NCBI GenBank assembly: GCA_963755815.1
Contig: CAVWLF010000026.1
Span: 558,001 to 622,000 of the forward strand
DNA: 64,000 bases
Reading direction: 5' to 3'
Source of the DNA: Palsa-506 sp963755815
Lineage (GTDB): Bacteria > Actinomycetota > Actinomycetes > Streptosporangiales > Streptosporangiaceae
In this document: positions 50,474 through 59,144 of the stretch, in pieces
Numbering within the stretch: the first letter of the stretch is position 1
Layout of the letters: the number at the start of each line of letters is the position of its first letter
Program-made: the position numbers and the translations under genes
Notes under the pieces: model-generated
Seen by the model: only the letters and a program-made list of their open reading frames with translations
What the model was told of the DNA's origin: nothing
Database searches by the model: none

Positions 50474-50612
50474 GCTAGGTTTCCTGCCCGGATCCGGATG
50501 CGACTACCCGTCCGGGCCGGACACGGCCAGGTAACGCATCGCCGGGCCAGTCCTCAGGACCGGCTGATGTGCTGGCCAGCTACTGTCCGTCCGGCCAGCT
50601 ACTGTCGTCCAG

Positions 50613-51845
50613 GTGAAGGTCACGGCCGAGGCGGCGCGCCGCTTTCTGGTCGCGCGGCACTTCCTCGCGCCCGCGCGGTCTGTCCCGGGCGGCCTCGACG
50701 GGGTGCTCCAGGTCTTCCGGAAGCTCGGGTCGGTCCAGTTCGACCCGATCGCGGTGGCCGGCCGGAACCACGACCTCGTGCTGCACGCGCGCGTGGCCGG
50801 CTACGAGCCCGCCTGGTGCGACGAGCTCTACCGGCGCGGTGAGATTTTCGAGACGACCAACAAGGCGCTGTCGCTCGTCCCGGCAAGCGAGATGCCCTGG
50901 TACCGCCTGGGCATCGGCCGCAAGGGACCCCGGTTCCACGCCGCGGTCCTGGCCGAGAACGCCGTGGTGGCCGAGCGCGTGCTCGGCCGGATCCGCGCCG
51001 AGGGCGCGCTGTCGGCGCTCGATTTCGAGCCCGAGCACGGAGCGCCGAAGGACTGGTTCGGGATGCCGGAGAACGTGGTGCGCGCCGTGCTCGAGGCGTA
51101 CACGGTCACGGGCGCGATTGGCCTCGCCCGGCGCGAGGGCAACCGCCGGTACTACGACCTCCTCGAGCGGCTGCTCCCGGCCGGGCTGCTCGGGCACGAG
51201 GTGCCGGCGGCCGAACAGCTCCGGCACCGGCTGCTGTCCCGGTACCGCGCCCACGGCCTGCTCGGCGCCGGCGGCGCCGGCGGCACGTTCGACCGCATCG
51301 CCCCGCCGAATTCGACGCCGGACCGGCCGGACCGGCCGGGGCGCAACCAGCTGCGCCAGGAGCTGATCGAGCTCGGCGCGATCGTGCCCGTCGACGTCGA
51401 GGGAGTGCGCGGCCCGCGCTTCGTGCTGCCCGAGGAACTCGCGCTGCTGCAGGCGCCGCCGGAGCCGGCGCCCTCGGTCGCGTTCATCGCCCCGTTCGAC
51501 TCGCTGCTGTGGGACAACCGCCTCGTCGCGAGCCTGTTCGGCTTCGACTACGTGTGGGAGGGCTTTTTCCCGCCGGCCAGGCGCCGCTGGGGATGGTACG
51601 TACTCCCGATCTCCTTCCGGGACCGGTTCGTCGGCCGGATCGAGCCGCGGATCGACCGGAACGGCGCCCGCGTGGAGGTGCTCAACGTCTGGTGGGAGGA
51701 CGGCTTCGCGCCGGGCCGCGCCGACGGGTTCGCCGACGCGATGCGGGACGCCCTCCGCGCGTACGTGCGCTTCGCGGGCGCGGACCGTCTCGACTGGGCC
51801 GGGCACCTCGACCGCGAGAAGCGGCTCTTCCCGGCCCGCCGGTGA
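50613..51845 (+). CDS. YcaQ-type winged-helix DNA glycosylase family protein
   Basis: A 410-residue HTH_42/YcaQ family protein; E. coli YcaQ unhooks DNA interstrand crosslinks, and relatives protect producers of DNA-alkylating natural products. The family QxD motif is in GSVQFDPIAVAGRNHDLVLH. Tandem winged helices follow, with FIAPFDSLLWDNRL and the C-terminal WWEDGFAPGRADGFADAMRD conserved. Start: GTG 50613. Whether it repairs DNA here is inferred. Confidence 0.85.
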   Translation: MKVTAEAARRFLVARHFLAPARSVPGGLDGVLQVFRKLGSVQFDPIAVAGRNHDLVLHARVAGYEPAWCDELYRRGEIFETTNKALSLVPASEMPWYRLGIGRKGPRFHAAVLAENAVVAERVLGRIRAEGALSALDFEPEHGAPKDWFGMPENVVRAVLEAYTVTGAIGLARREGNRRYYDLLERLLPAGLLGHEVPAAEQLRHRLLSRYRAHGLLGAGGAGGTFDRIAPPNSTPDRPDRPGRNQLRQELIELGAIVPVDVEGVRGPRFVLPEELALLQAPPEPAPSVAFIAPFDSLLWDNRLVASLFGFDYVWEGFFPPARRRWGWYVLPISFRDRFVGRIEPRIDRNGARVEVLNVWWEDGFAPGRADGFADAMRDALRAYVRFAGADRLDWAGHLDREKRLFPARR

Positions 51846-51852
51846 CCGGGAG

Positions 51853-52173
51853 CTAGCGCAGAACCTCGACCAGAAGTATCCACGCATTGGACGCCGCGAT
51901 GCTGACCGCGAGCAGGAAAGCGAAGGGCAGCCAGCCAAGGCCGCCGCCAGCCCCCGCCAGGAGCGTGGCTGCTGCTACGGCATACACGGTGGTCAGCAAG
52001 CCAGCGAGGAACAGCCGGAGACTGAAAGCAACCGGCTTAACCTGCGACGAGCGGTACGCCCGGGTCGCGAGCACCGGGGATACGGCACTGCCCATGGCGC
52101 AGAGAATGAGAAAGAGCGCGAATGCCAGCCGGCCGATCGACGGATCCAGGCCGACCAGGCTGATCCCCAGCAC
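51853..52173 (-). CDS. Small membrane protein of unknown function
   Basis: A 106-residue protein with three predicted helices (LAFALFLILCAMGSAVSPVL, LFLAGLLTTVYAVAAATLL, WLPFAFLLAVSIAASNAWIL). Start GTG 52173; no strong ribosome site is visible. Codon use is less GC-biased than its neighbours. No family recognised. Confidence 0.55.
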   Translation of the reverse strand: MLGISLVGLDPSIGRLAFALFLILCAMGSAVSPVLATRAYRSSQVKPVAFSLRLFLAGLLTTVYAVAAATLLAGAGGGLGWLPFAFLLAVSIAASNAWILLVEVLR

Positions 52174-52306
52174 AATCAGGAGGGCTGCGACCCATCAGCG
52201 CATATGACCTAGGCCTGTGGCGTTCAGCTCCTCATGCCAGCAGGACGTAGTAGTCGTCATCAGGCACAGCCAGCTGATCAGCCCGGCCCGGCGGATCAGG
52301 CCCGGG

Positions 52307-52516
52307 TCAGTGCTCGCCTTCGTACTTGAACGAGAGCTGAAGCTTGGTGCGGTAGGTGATCGTCCCGTCTTCGTCCAGGTGAATGTCCTGCTTGACGACC
52401 TCAGCCACGCGCAGATCGCGGATTGTCCCGGCTGCGGTCCGGATCGCCTCCGCGGCCGCGTCTTCCCATGAACTGCCGCTCGTCCCGATGATCTCGGTCA
52501 CCCGGTACACGCTCAT
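52307..52516 (-). CDS. Dodecin family flavin-binding protein
   Basis: A 69-residue protein, the exact size of dodecins, which assemble into 12-mers that store flavin or flavin-like cofactors. It has the conserved MSVYRVTEIIGTS start, the SWEDAAAEAIRTA helix and the QDIHLDEDGTITYRTKLQLS strands. ATG 52516 follows AAAGGAG. It lies just downstream of an FMN reductase gene on the same strand, which fits flavin handling. Confidence 0.92.
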   Translation of the reverse strand: MSVYRVTEIIGTSGSSWEDAAAEAIRTAAGTIRDLRVAEVVKQDIHLDEDGTITYRTKLQLSFKYEGEH

Positions 52517-52550
52517 GAGCTCTCCTTTACTCGCTGGCCTGCGGACCTGA

Positions 52551-53186
52551 TTACCGCGCGGCCCCGGACTCGGACCTGCCGCTCTCGGCGGCGAACTGCA
52601 TCTCGGTGGCGTAGTCGCAGGTGCCCTCGGCCTGGAACTGGCGGGCGGCCCGCACGACCTCAGCGCCGAGCGCGCGCAACTGCGCGGCGATGGCCTCATC
52701 GGCCAGGTTCCCGCTGGGGTCAAACGACTGCCATGACTGCGCCACCGGCAGCACCAGCGGAACGCTCCAGGCGCGCAGCGCCCGGGCGATGAAGTCCATT
52801 GAGTTGATGGTCTGCAGCCCCTGCACCCCGCCCGCCGTGGCGACCAGCCCGACCGGCTTGTTCGACAGGTACGGCGGATCGTTGCCGGCCAGCAGGATCA
52901 GCCAGTCCAGCGCATTCTTGAACGAGCCGCTGACCGAGCCATGATAGGTCGGGCTGCTCCAGATCATCGCGTCGCAGCGGTACGCCGTGTCCGCGAACTG
53001 CTGCGCGGCCGACGGGATCTGATGCTCGGCGGAGTACAGCGGCAGGCCCAGGTCACGGATCCAGATCAGCTCGGTCTCAGCCCCGGCCCCGGCCGCCCCG
53101 TCCAGCGCGGCCGCCAGCGCCGCGCGGCTGGTGGACTCGGCCCGCAGCGAACCGCCCAGCCCCGCCACCCGCACCGGCCTCGCCAT
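52551..53186 (-). CDS. NADPH-dependent FMN reductase
   Basis: Flavodoxin-fold reductase of 211 residues. The FMN phosphate loop is GGSLRAEST near residue 10 and the ring contacts are in SSPTYHGSVSGSFKNALDW. ATG 53186 follows GAGGGAGG. It may supply reduced flavin to the oxidoreductases in this region, or act as a quinone reductase. The dodecin gene follows 34 bases downstream. Confidence 0.92.
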   Translation of the reverse strand: MARPVRVAGLGGSLRAESTSRAALAAALDGAAGAGAETELIWIRDLGLPLYSAEHQIPSAAQQFADTAYRCDAMIWSSPTYHGSVSGSFKNALDWLILLAGNDPPYLSNKPVGLVATAGGVQGLQTINSMDFIARALRAWSVPLVLPVAQSWQSFDPSGNLADEAIAAQLRALGAEVVRAARQFQAEGTCDYATEMQFAAESGRSESGAAR

Positions 53187-53267
53187 CGTGCCTCCCTCGT
53201 CCAGCGCAATGTACATCAGGCAGTCGGGCACATACCCTGAAACTGTCCGGTCCGGGACGGAGAAGCG

Positions 53268-53540
53268 ATGTCCACCACCGCGGAACTGCTGATCTACCTG
53301 GGCGTGATCGCCGCCGCGCGGGTCCTCTACGTCGTCCGCCAGGTCCGGCGGGAGCGCCGCAGGCAGGCCGGGATGCCCGGGCCCGCCGATGCTTATGAGG
53401 GCAACCTGGTGGTTCCGGTGCCGGGGCAGCACGGCCGAGGCCACGGGCACGGCATCGGGCACGGCGTCGCGCATGGCTGGCATGACGGCGGCCATGCCGG
53501 GCACGGCGGCGGGCACGACGTGGGTGGCCTGCACCACTAA
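53268..53540 (+). CDS. Membrane-anchored histidine/glycine-rich protein
   Basis: A 90-residue protein: one N-terminal helix (AELLIYLGVIAAARVLYVV), a basic patch (RQVRRERRRQ), a short linker and a C-terminal tail of about 37 residues in which His and Gly dominate (about 13 His). The tail resembles nickel-, zinc- or copper-sequestering tails. The positive-inside rule puts the tail on the cytoplasmic side. No family recognised; divergent from the FMN reductase gene. Confidence 0.6.
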   Translation: MSTTAELLIYLGVIAAARVLYVVRQVRRERRRQAGMPGPADAYEGNLVVPVPGQHGRGHGHGIGHGVAHGWHDGGHAGHGGGHDVGGLHH

Positions 53541-53638
53541 CCGGCGCGCCGGCAGGCGGTTTCCGCTGCGGGCTTAGCCGATCGGCGGCCGCTGCTTATG
53601 CCTTTGGGGATGTCCGAGCCGGCTGGGATACTGAAGAC

Positions 53639-56600
53639 GTGCTGCAAGTTTCCGTTGGACAGCTGATCGGCAGGAAACGCGAGTTCGGCAGGCTCGTCGC
53701 CCTGCTCGATCAGGCTGCCGCCGGTGAGCCGGTGGTGGCGCTGGTCAGCGGCGATGCGGGGATCGGCAAGACCCGGCTGACCGGCGAGCTGGCGGCCTGG
53801 GCGGCCGAGCGGGCCTTCACCGTGCTGTCCGGCCGCTGCGCGGAGCTGGGCGACAGCGTGCCCTACCTGCCGCTGGCCGATGCCCTGCGGAATGCGACGA
53901 CCGGCCCGCTGGCGGCGGGCCCGCTGCTCGACGCGCTGGCCGCGCGGCCGGTGCTCGGCCGGCTGCTGCCGGACCAGGGCGCCGCCCAGCAGTCCGGCGT
54001 CGACGTGCCGGGGATGGCGCAGCAGCGACTCTTCGGCGCGGTGCTCGGCATGCTGGCGGAGATAGCCGCGGACCGCCCGGTGCTGCTCATCCTGGAGGAC
54101 ATGCACTGGGCCGACCGCTCCACCCGTGATCTGCTCACCTTCCTCAGCCGGGTGCTGCACCGCGAGCGGGTGGCGGTGATCGCCACCTACCGGACGGATG
54201 ACCTGCACCGGAGCCACCCGCTGCGGGCCGTGGTCGGCGAGTTGCTCCGGCTGCCGAGCGTGACCGCGATCGAGCTTGGGCCGCTGGCCGACCCGGACAT
54301 GGTCGAGTACCTGACCGCGCTGGCCGGCCAGCGGCTGGACGCCGCCGCGGTCGAGGCCATCATCGGGCGGGCCGAGGGCAACGCCTACTACGCGGAGGAG
54401 CTGCTGGCCGCCTCGGCCGACGGCTTCGGGCTGCCCGCCGGGGTGGCCGAGCTGCTGCTGGCCCGGGTCGAGCGGCTGTCGCCGTCGGCTCAGCAGGTAC
54501 TGCGGGCCGCCGCGGTGGCCGGTCGGCGGATGGACGACGAGATAGTCCGGCAGGCGTCCGGCCTGGCCGCGCCCGACTACGAGGAAGGGGTCAGGGAATC
54601 GGTCGCGAATCAGCTGCTGGTTCCGGACGGCGACCAGGGCTACGCGTTCCGGCACGCGCTGATCCGCGAGGCGATCTACGCCGACCTGCTGCCCGGCGAG
54701 CGGACCAGGCTGCACGCCCGGCTGGCCGGACTGCTCGCCGACGAGGTGCGGCTGGCCGCCGTGCCCGGTTCCGCGGCTGAGCTGGCCCATCACTACCTGG
54801 CCAGTCACGACATTCCCGGTGCGTTCTGCGCGTCCGTCCGGGCCGGCCGGGAAGCGGAGCGGCTGGCCGCCCCGGCTGAGGCGCACCGGCATTTCGATCA
54901 GGCGCTGGCCCTCTGGGACCGGGTGAGCGAGCCGGAGAAGCTGGCCGGCGTGGACCGGGGCTGGCTGGCCTACGACTCCGCGGAGAACACGGCCGGGAGC
55001 GGTGACGTCGTGCGCGCCGTGCACGAGCTGCGCAGGCTGCTCGACTTCGTGACCGCGCAGGCCGATCCGGTCCTGGTCGCCCGGGCCGGCGAGCGGCTCG
55101 CCTACTTCCTGCTCGAAACCGACGATGCCGTCGCCGCCGCGAACGCCGCCGAGGCGGCAGTCGATGTGCTGCCCGCGGATCCGCCGCGATGGGAACGCGC
55201 CCGCGCGCTGGCCACCCATGCGCAGACCTTGCTGTACACCCAGGACGAGGCGACCGCGGTGGCCAAGGCCGAGCAGGCCCGGGAAGCGGCCCGCGCCGCC
55301 GCCGCGCCGTGGGTCGAGGCGGACGCACTGGTGACGCTCGGCCTGCTCGATGAGCGGGCCGGCCGGACCAGGGAGGCAATCGCCCGGTTCACCATGGCCA
55401 ACCGGCAGGCCCTGGACGCCGGGGTGCTCGGCGTTCAGCTGCGGGCCTCGTTCCAGCTGTCCCGCATGCACCTGGAGCGCGGGGATCTCGCCGAGTCGAG
55501 CAAGACGGCGCACGAGGGCCTGCGGCTAGCCGAGCAGGCCGGCCTCGGCCTGGCGCCCTACGGCCTGGACCTGAAGTACACGCACTACCTGGCGCACTAT
55601 TTCGACGGTGACTGGGAGCACGCGCTGCAGGTCGCCGACGGCTTCGTGGTGCGGGTCACCAACGTCGCCGAGGCCAGGCTGTCCGCGATGGCCATGTTCA
55701 TCGACGTCGCCCGGGGCAGCCCCAAGGTCACCGAACGGCTGGTCTGGCTGCGGCCGTTCTGGCCCGCCGACGGGTTCGGCGCGTACATTGCCCGCGGGCT
55801 GCTGGCCGAGCATTTGCTCTGGCAGGGCGACACCGAGGCAGCAATAGCCGAGATCACGGCGACCATCAGCGCGCTGGCGGACTACCTGGGCAGCAAGGGG
55901 CCGCCGGTCATCCGCCCGGCCGCGGTGGGCCTCAGCGCCTACGCCGACCTGGCCAGCCGGGCCCGGGCGGCCGGGGACGAGGAACGCGAAATCGACGCGG
56001 TGGACGCGGCCAGCGAGCTGATCGAGACCGCCCGGGACGGAGCGACCTACCGGCGCAAGCCCAAGTTCGTGCTCGGCATCGACGGGCGCGCCTGGCTGGC
56101 CCGCGCCGAGGCGGAATGGCACCGCGCCCAGGGCGACAACGACCCGGAGAACTGGCTGGCGGTGGTGGAGGCGTTCGGCCCGGCATTCGTGTACGAGAGC
56201 GCCAGGTCCCGCTGGCGGCTGGCCGAGGCGCTCGCGGAGGCGGGCCGCCGGGACGAGGCGCAGGACGAGTGGCGGCTGGCCTTCGAGACCGCCGACCGGC
56301 TCGGCGCGGCGCCGCTGCGCGCCGCGCTCATCGATCTGGCCCGCCGGGCCAGGTTGCGGACCAGCGGGCCCGGCGCCGGAGCCGGCCCCGGCACGGGCGC
56401 CGGTGCCGACGGAGGCCCGGCCTCCGGACCGGCGGGCGGAACCGCGCCGGGGACGGGCGCTGGCGACGGGCCGCTGGCCAGCCCGCTGGCCGGGCTGACC
56501 GCCCGCGAGCGGGAGGTGCTGCGGCTGCTGGCCGCGGGCCGCAGCAACCGGGAGATCGGCGCGGAATTGTTCATCGCGCCCAAGACGGCGAGCGTGCACG

Positions 56601-56701
56601 TCTCGAACATCCTGAGCAAGCTCGGCGCGGCCAGCCGGACCGAGGCAGCGGCGATCGCGCACCGCAACGGGGTCGGGCTGACCGCCGGCCGCCGCCGCTG
56701 A
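53639..56701 (+). CDS. Large ATP-binding LuxR (LAL) regulator
   Basis: A 1020-residue STAND-type regulator. The N-terminal ATPase has Walker A GDAGIGKT (residues 38-45) and Walker B LLILEDMHWADRST (near 145-158). A long tetratricopeptide-like region covers about 400-900. The C-terminal LuxR helix-turn-helix covers about 955-1012 (LTAREREVLRLLAAG ... FIAPKTASVHVSNILSKL). A Gly/Ala/Pro linker precedes the HTH. LALs activate catabolic or secondary-metabolite genes; the target here is unknown. Start GTG 53639. Its stop lies 5 bases from that of the convergent luciferase-like gene. Confidence 0.93.
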   Translation: MLQVSVGQLIGRKREFGRLVALLDQAAAGEPVVALVSGDAGIGKTRLTGELAAWAAERAFTVLSGRCAELGDSVPYLPLADALRNATTGPLAAGPLLDALAARPVLGRLLPDQGAAQQSGVDVPGMAQQRLFGAVLGMLAEIAADRPVLLILEDMHWADRSTRDLLTFLSRVLHRERVAVIATYRTDDLHRSHPLRAVVGELLRLPSVTAIELGPLADPDMVEYLTALAGQRLDAAAVEAIIGRAEGNAYYAEELLAASADGFGLPAGVAELLLARVERLSPSAQQVLRAAAVAGRRMDDEIVRQASGLAAPDYEEGVRESVANQLLVPDGDQGYAFRHALIREAIYADLLPGERTRLHARLAGLLADEVRLAAVPGSAAELAHHYLASHDIPGAFCASVRAGREAERLAAPAEAHRHFDQALALWDRVSEPEKLAGVDRGWLAYDSAENTAGSGDVVRAVHELRRLLDFVTAQADPVLVARAGERLAYFLLETDDAVAAANAAEAAVDVLPADPPRWERARALATHAQTLLYTQDEATAVAKAEQAREAARAAAAPWVEADALVTLGLLDERAGRTREAIARFTMANRQALDAGVLGVQLRASFQLSRMHLERGDLAESSKTAHEGLRLAEQAGLGLAPYGLDLKYTHYLAHYFDGDWEHALQVADGFVVRVTNVAEARLSAMAMFIDVARGSPKVTERLVWLRPFWPADGFGAYIARGLLAEHLLWQGDTEAAIAEITATISALADYLGSKGPPVIRPAAVGLSAYADLASRARAAGDEEREIDAVDAASELIETARDGATYRRKPKFVLGIDGRAWLARAEAEWHRAQGDNDPENWLAVVEAFGPAFVYESARSRWRLAEALAEAGRRDEAQDEWRLAFETADRLGAAPLRAALIDLARRARLRTSGPGAGAGPGTGAGADGGPASGPAGGTAPGTGAGDGPLASPLAGLTAREREVLRLLAAGRSNREIGAELFIAPKTASVHVSNILSKLGAASRTEAAAIAHRNGVGLTAGRRR

Positions 56702-56705
56702 GCCG

Positions 56706-57644
56706 TTACCCGGTGGCCGGGGGAGCGTCGGGCGCTAGCGCGTCCAGCAGTTCGCTGGCCCGTGCGGCCGCCCCGGCCGGATCGATGTCCGGCGCGCCCA
56801 CCTGGGGATCCCAGTTCAGGTCGTAGAAAATCTCGGTTACGCCCCGTTCTGAAAGCCAGGCAGTATCCTCGCGGATCTGATCGGCCGTGCCGGACAGCAG
56901 CAGCCTGCCGCCGCCGTCCGCGGCCCGCACCTCCGCGCCCGCCCGGACCACGCCGCGGCAGATAATGCGGATCGCGGCCGGGTCGCGGCCGGCCGCCTCG
57001 GCGGCCTCGCGGACCACGCGGATGCCTTCGCTGATCTTGGACAGGTCGGTCCGGCTGGAGGTCAGCCAGCCGTCCGCGATCCGGCCGATCCGCTCCAGGG
57101 CCGGCCGGGCCATCCCGCCGAGCAGCACCGGCGGGCCGCCCGGCTGCACCGGCTTGGGCGCCATCCGGCCCCGCGGTACCGAGTAGAACTCGCCGCTGAA
57201 CTCGCTCACATCCTGCGTCCACAGGTTGCGCAGCACCGCGACGTACTCAGCGGTCCGGGCGCCGCGCCGGGCCATGCTCGCGCCGGTGGCGGCGAACTCC
57301 TCCGGCATCCAGCCGATGCCGAGGCCCACGTCATGCCGCCCGGCGGACAGCACGTCGAGCGATGCCGCCTGCTTGGCCAGATAGGCGGGGGAGACGAACG
57401 GCAGGTTGACGATCGCGGTGCCCAGCCTGATCCGGCTCGTGCAGGCCGCCGCGTAGGCCAGCACCGCGTACGGGTCCAGGACGCTGCGGTACACCGGCTC
57501 CATGGCCGATTCCTCGGGCACGAGCAGGCGCTGGAATGACCAGAGCGACGCGTAGCCGGCCTGCTCGGCGCGGGCGGCGAAGCTGGCCAGGTTTTCCGGG
57601 GTAGCCCACGCGCCCGACACCGGGGCGCCGAAACCGATCTTCAT
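56706..57644 (-). CDS. LLM class F420-dependent oxidoreductase
   Basis: Luciferase-like TIM barrel of 312 residues: MKIGFGAPVSGAWATPENLA, then IRLGTAIVNLPFVSPAYLAK, GRHDVGLGIGWMPEEF and GPPVLLGGMARPALERIGR are all class motifs. The cofactor is most likely F420. It is only distantly similar to the other luciferase-like protein of this window (43904). Divergent from a mycothiol-type isomerase gene. Confidence 0.9.
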   Translation of the reverse strand: MKIGFGAPVSGAWATPENLASFAARAEQAGYASLWSFQRLLVPEESAMEPVYRSVLDPYAVLAYAAACTSRIRLGTAIVNLPFVSPAYLAKQAASLDVLSAGRHDVGLGIGWMPEEFAATGASMARRGARTAEYVAVLRNLWTQDVSEFSGEFYSVPRGRMAPKPVQPGGPPVLLGGMARPALERIGRIADGWLTSSRTDLSKISEGIRVVREAAEAAGRDPAAIRIICRGVVRAGAEVRAADGGGRLLLSGTADQIREDTAWLSERGVTEIFYDLNWDPQVGAPDIDPAGAAARASELLDALAPDAPPATG

Positions 57645-57700
57645 GCCTTCACCCTAGGAGACGCCAGCCGGGCCGCCGAAGCCACCACCCGGGCCACCGG

Positions 57701-57714
57701 CGCCACCGGTGGCG
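57701..57714. promoter_or_regulatory. 14-bp perfect palindrome in a divergent promoter region
   Basis: CGCCACCGGTGGCG, inside a longer GCCACC-rich stretch (about 57681-57716), between the luciferase-like gene and the isomerase-fold gene. Either an operator or an RNA hairpin in the leader of the latter. Confidence 0.35.
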
Positions 57715-57771
57715 TGGCAGTGTTTGACATGCCTCCGCATGGCGGCGGGGGCGTTATGAAACGGAGAACCA

Positions 57772-58560
57772 ATGAGCTCTGACCCCCGGTACTGGATCGC
57801 GACCCTGCGCAAGTCGCATGACCGGCTCGCGTCCGTCGTCGCGCCACTCGACGCCGACCAGGTGCGCGGGCCCTCGTACTGCACTGACTGGACGATCGCG
57901 CAGGTCATGTCGCACCTCGGCAGCGGCGCGGAGATCTCCGAGCTGATGCTGCCCGGCGCGCTGGGCGAGGGCGAGCCGGTCGGCCCGGACGCGTTCGCCC
58001 CGATCTGGGACACCTGGAACGCCAAGAGCCCCGATGCGCAGGCCGCCGACGGGCTGGCCGCGGACGAGCAGCAGGTGGAGCGGCTTGAGCAGCTCACCGA
58101 CGCTGAGCTGGCCAAGATCAGCCTGCCGTTCTTCGGCATGGACCTGGACGCCGTCGGCCTGGTCCGGCTGCGGCTCGGCGAGCACGCGATGCACACCTGG
58201 GACGTGGCGGTGGCCGCGGATCCGGCGGCCGTCGTGGCGGCCGACGCGGTCACGCTGCTGATCGATAACGTGCCGCAGTTCCTCGCGCCGCGCCTCGGCA
58301 AGCCGCAGGAGGACCCGCTCCGGCTGCGCATCCGCACGACCGGCCCGGAGCGTGACTACCTGCTGGTGGCCGCCGACACGGTGACCATGACGGACGCCAG
58401 CGGCGACCCGGCCGCCGAGGGCGTTAACGAGGTCCGGATGCCGGCCGAGGCGCTGCTGCGGCTGGCCTACGGGCGGCTGGACCCGGCGCATACCCCGGCC
58501 GAGGTCGAGGCCGACCCGGCGGACCTGAACCGGCTGCGGGCGGTGTTCCCCGGCTTTTAG
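57772..58560 (+). CDS. Maleylpyruvate isomerase family (mycothiol-dependent) protein
   Basis: A 262-residue protein with a DinB-like four-helix bundle. Metal ligands are suggested by VMSHLGSGAEI and LGEHAMHTWDV, and a C-terminal alpha/beta domain (VNEVRMPAEALLRLAYGRLD) is typical of the TIGR03083 group. The family uses mycothiol, the actinobacterial thiol; its reaction here is unknown. ATG 57772 has GGAG upstream. Followed by a second, shorter family member. Confidence 0.85.
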   Translation: MSSDPRYWIATLRKSHDRLASVVAPLDADQVRGPSYCTDWTIAQVMSHLGSGAEISELMLPGALGEGEPVGPDAFAPIWDTWNAKSPDAQAADGLAADEQQVERLEQLTDAELAKISLPFFGMDLDAVGLVRLRLGEHAMHTWDVAVAADPAAVVAADAVTLLIDNVPQFLAPRLGKPQEDPLRLRIRTTGPERDYLLVAADTVTMTDASGDPAAEGVNEVRMPAEALLRLAYGRLDPAHTPAEVEADPADLNRLRAVFPGF

Positions 58561-58589
58561 GGCGGCTGGCCGCCTCTTACAGTGAGCAT

Positions 58590-59144
58590 GTGGACGCCGC
58601 GCAACGCCAGCTGAGCGATCAGATCGATGACGCGACGCAGCGCCTGCTGGGCACGGCCCGGGTGATCGCCGAGCCGGACCTGCGGGCGCCGTCGCTGCTG
58701 CCGGGCTGGACCCGGGCGCACGTCCTGGCGCACCTGGCCCGGGGCGCTGACGCGATGCGTAACGTGCTGATCGGGGCGCGATCCGGGCAGGAGCGCCCGG
58801 CCTACGCCAGCGACCAGGCCCGGGCCGACGCCATCGAGCACGGTGCGACCCGGCCGGCCCGGGAGCTCCTGGCCGACCTGGCCGATTCGGCGATGGCCCT
58901 GCGCACCATCACCCGGCAGCTGCCCGATGCGGCCTGGCCGTTCCCGGTGCGGATCGGCGCCTCGGCGGTGTTCCCGGCGGCCCAGCTGCTGCCCCGGCGG
59001 CTGGTCGAGGTCGAGCTGCATCACGGTGATCTCGGCACCGGGTACGGCCCGGCCGCCTGGCCGGCCTCCTTTGCGGCCATGGAGCTCGCCGAGCCGATGC
59101 ACTCGCTGCGGCAGGACCGGCTCAATCGCGCGGAGCTGGCCTGA
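58590..59144 (+). CDS. Maleylpyruvate isomerase family protein (second copy)
   Basis: A 184-residue relative of the upstream gene. Conserved: LLPGWTRAHVLAHLARGADA and RRLVEVELHHGDLGTGYGPA, with histidines at the metal positions. It lacks the C-terminal domain of the upstream gene. Start GTG 58590. The 3' end overlaps the D-amino-acid-oxidase-like gene on the opposite strand by 23 bases. Confidence 0.85.
   Translation: MDAAQRQLSDQIDDATQRLLGTARVIAEPDLRAPSLLPGWTRAHVLAHLARGADAMRNVLIGARSGQERPAYASDQARADAIEHGATRPARELLADLADSAMALRTITRQLPDAAWPFPVRIGASAVFPAAQLLPRRLVEVELHHGDLGTGYGPAAWPASFAAMELAEPMHSLRQDRLNRAELA

Noticed and set aside
53537..55513. 658-codon minus-strand frame inside the LAL regulator
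   Set aside because: Antisense shadow of a gene with clear ATPase and HTH motifs.
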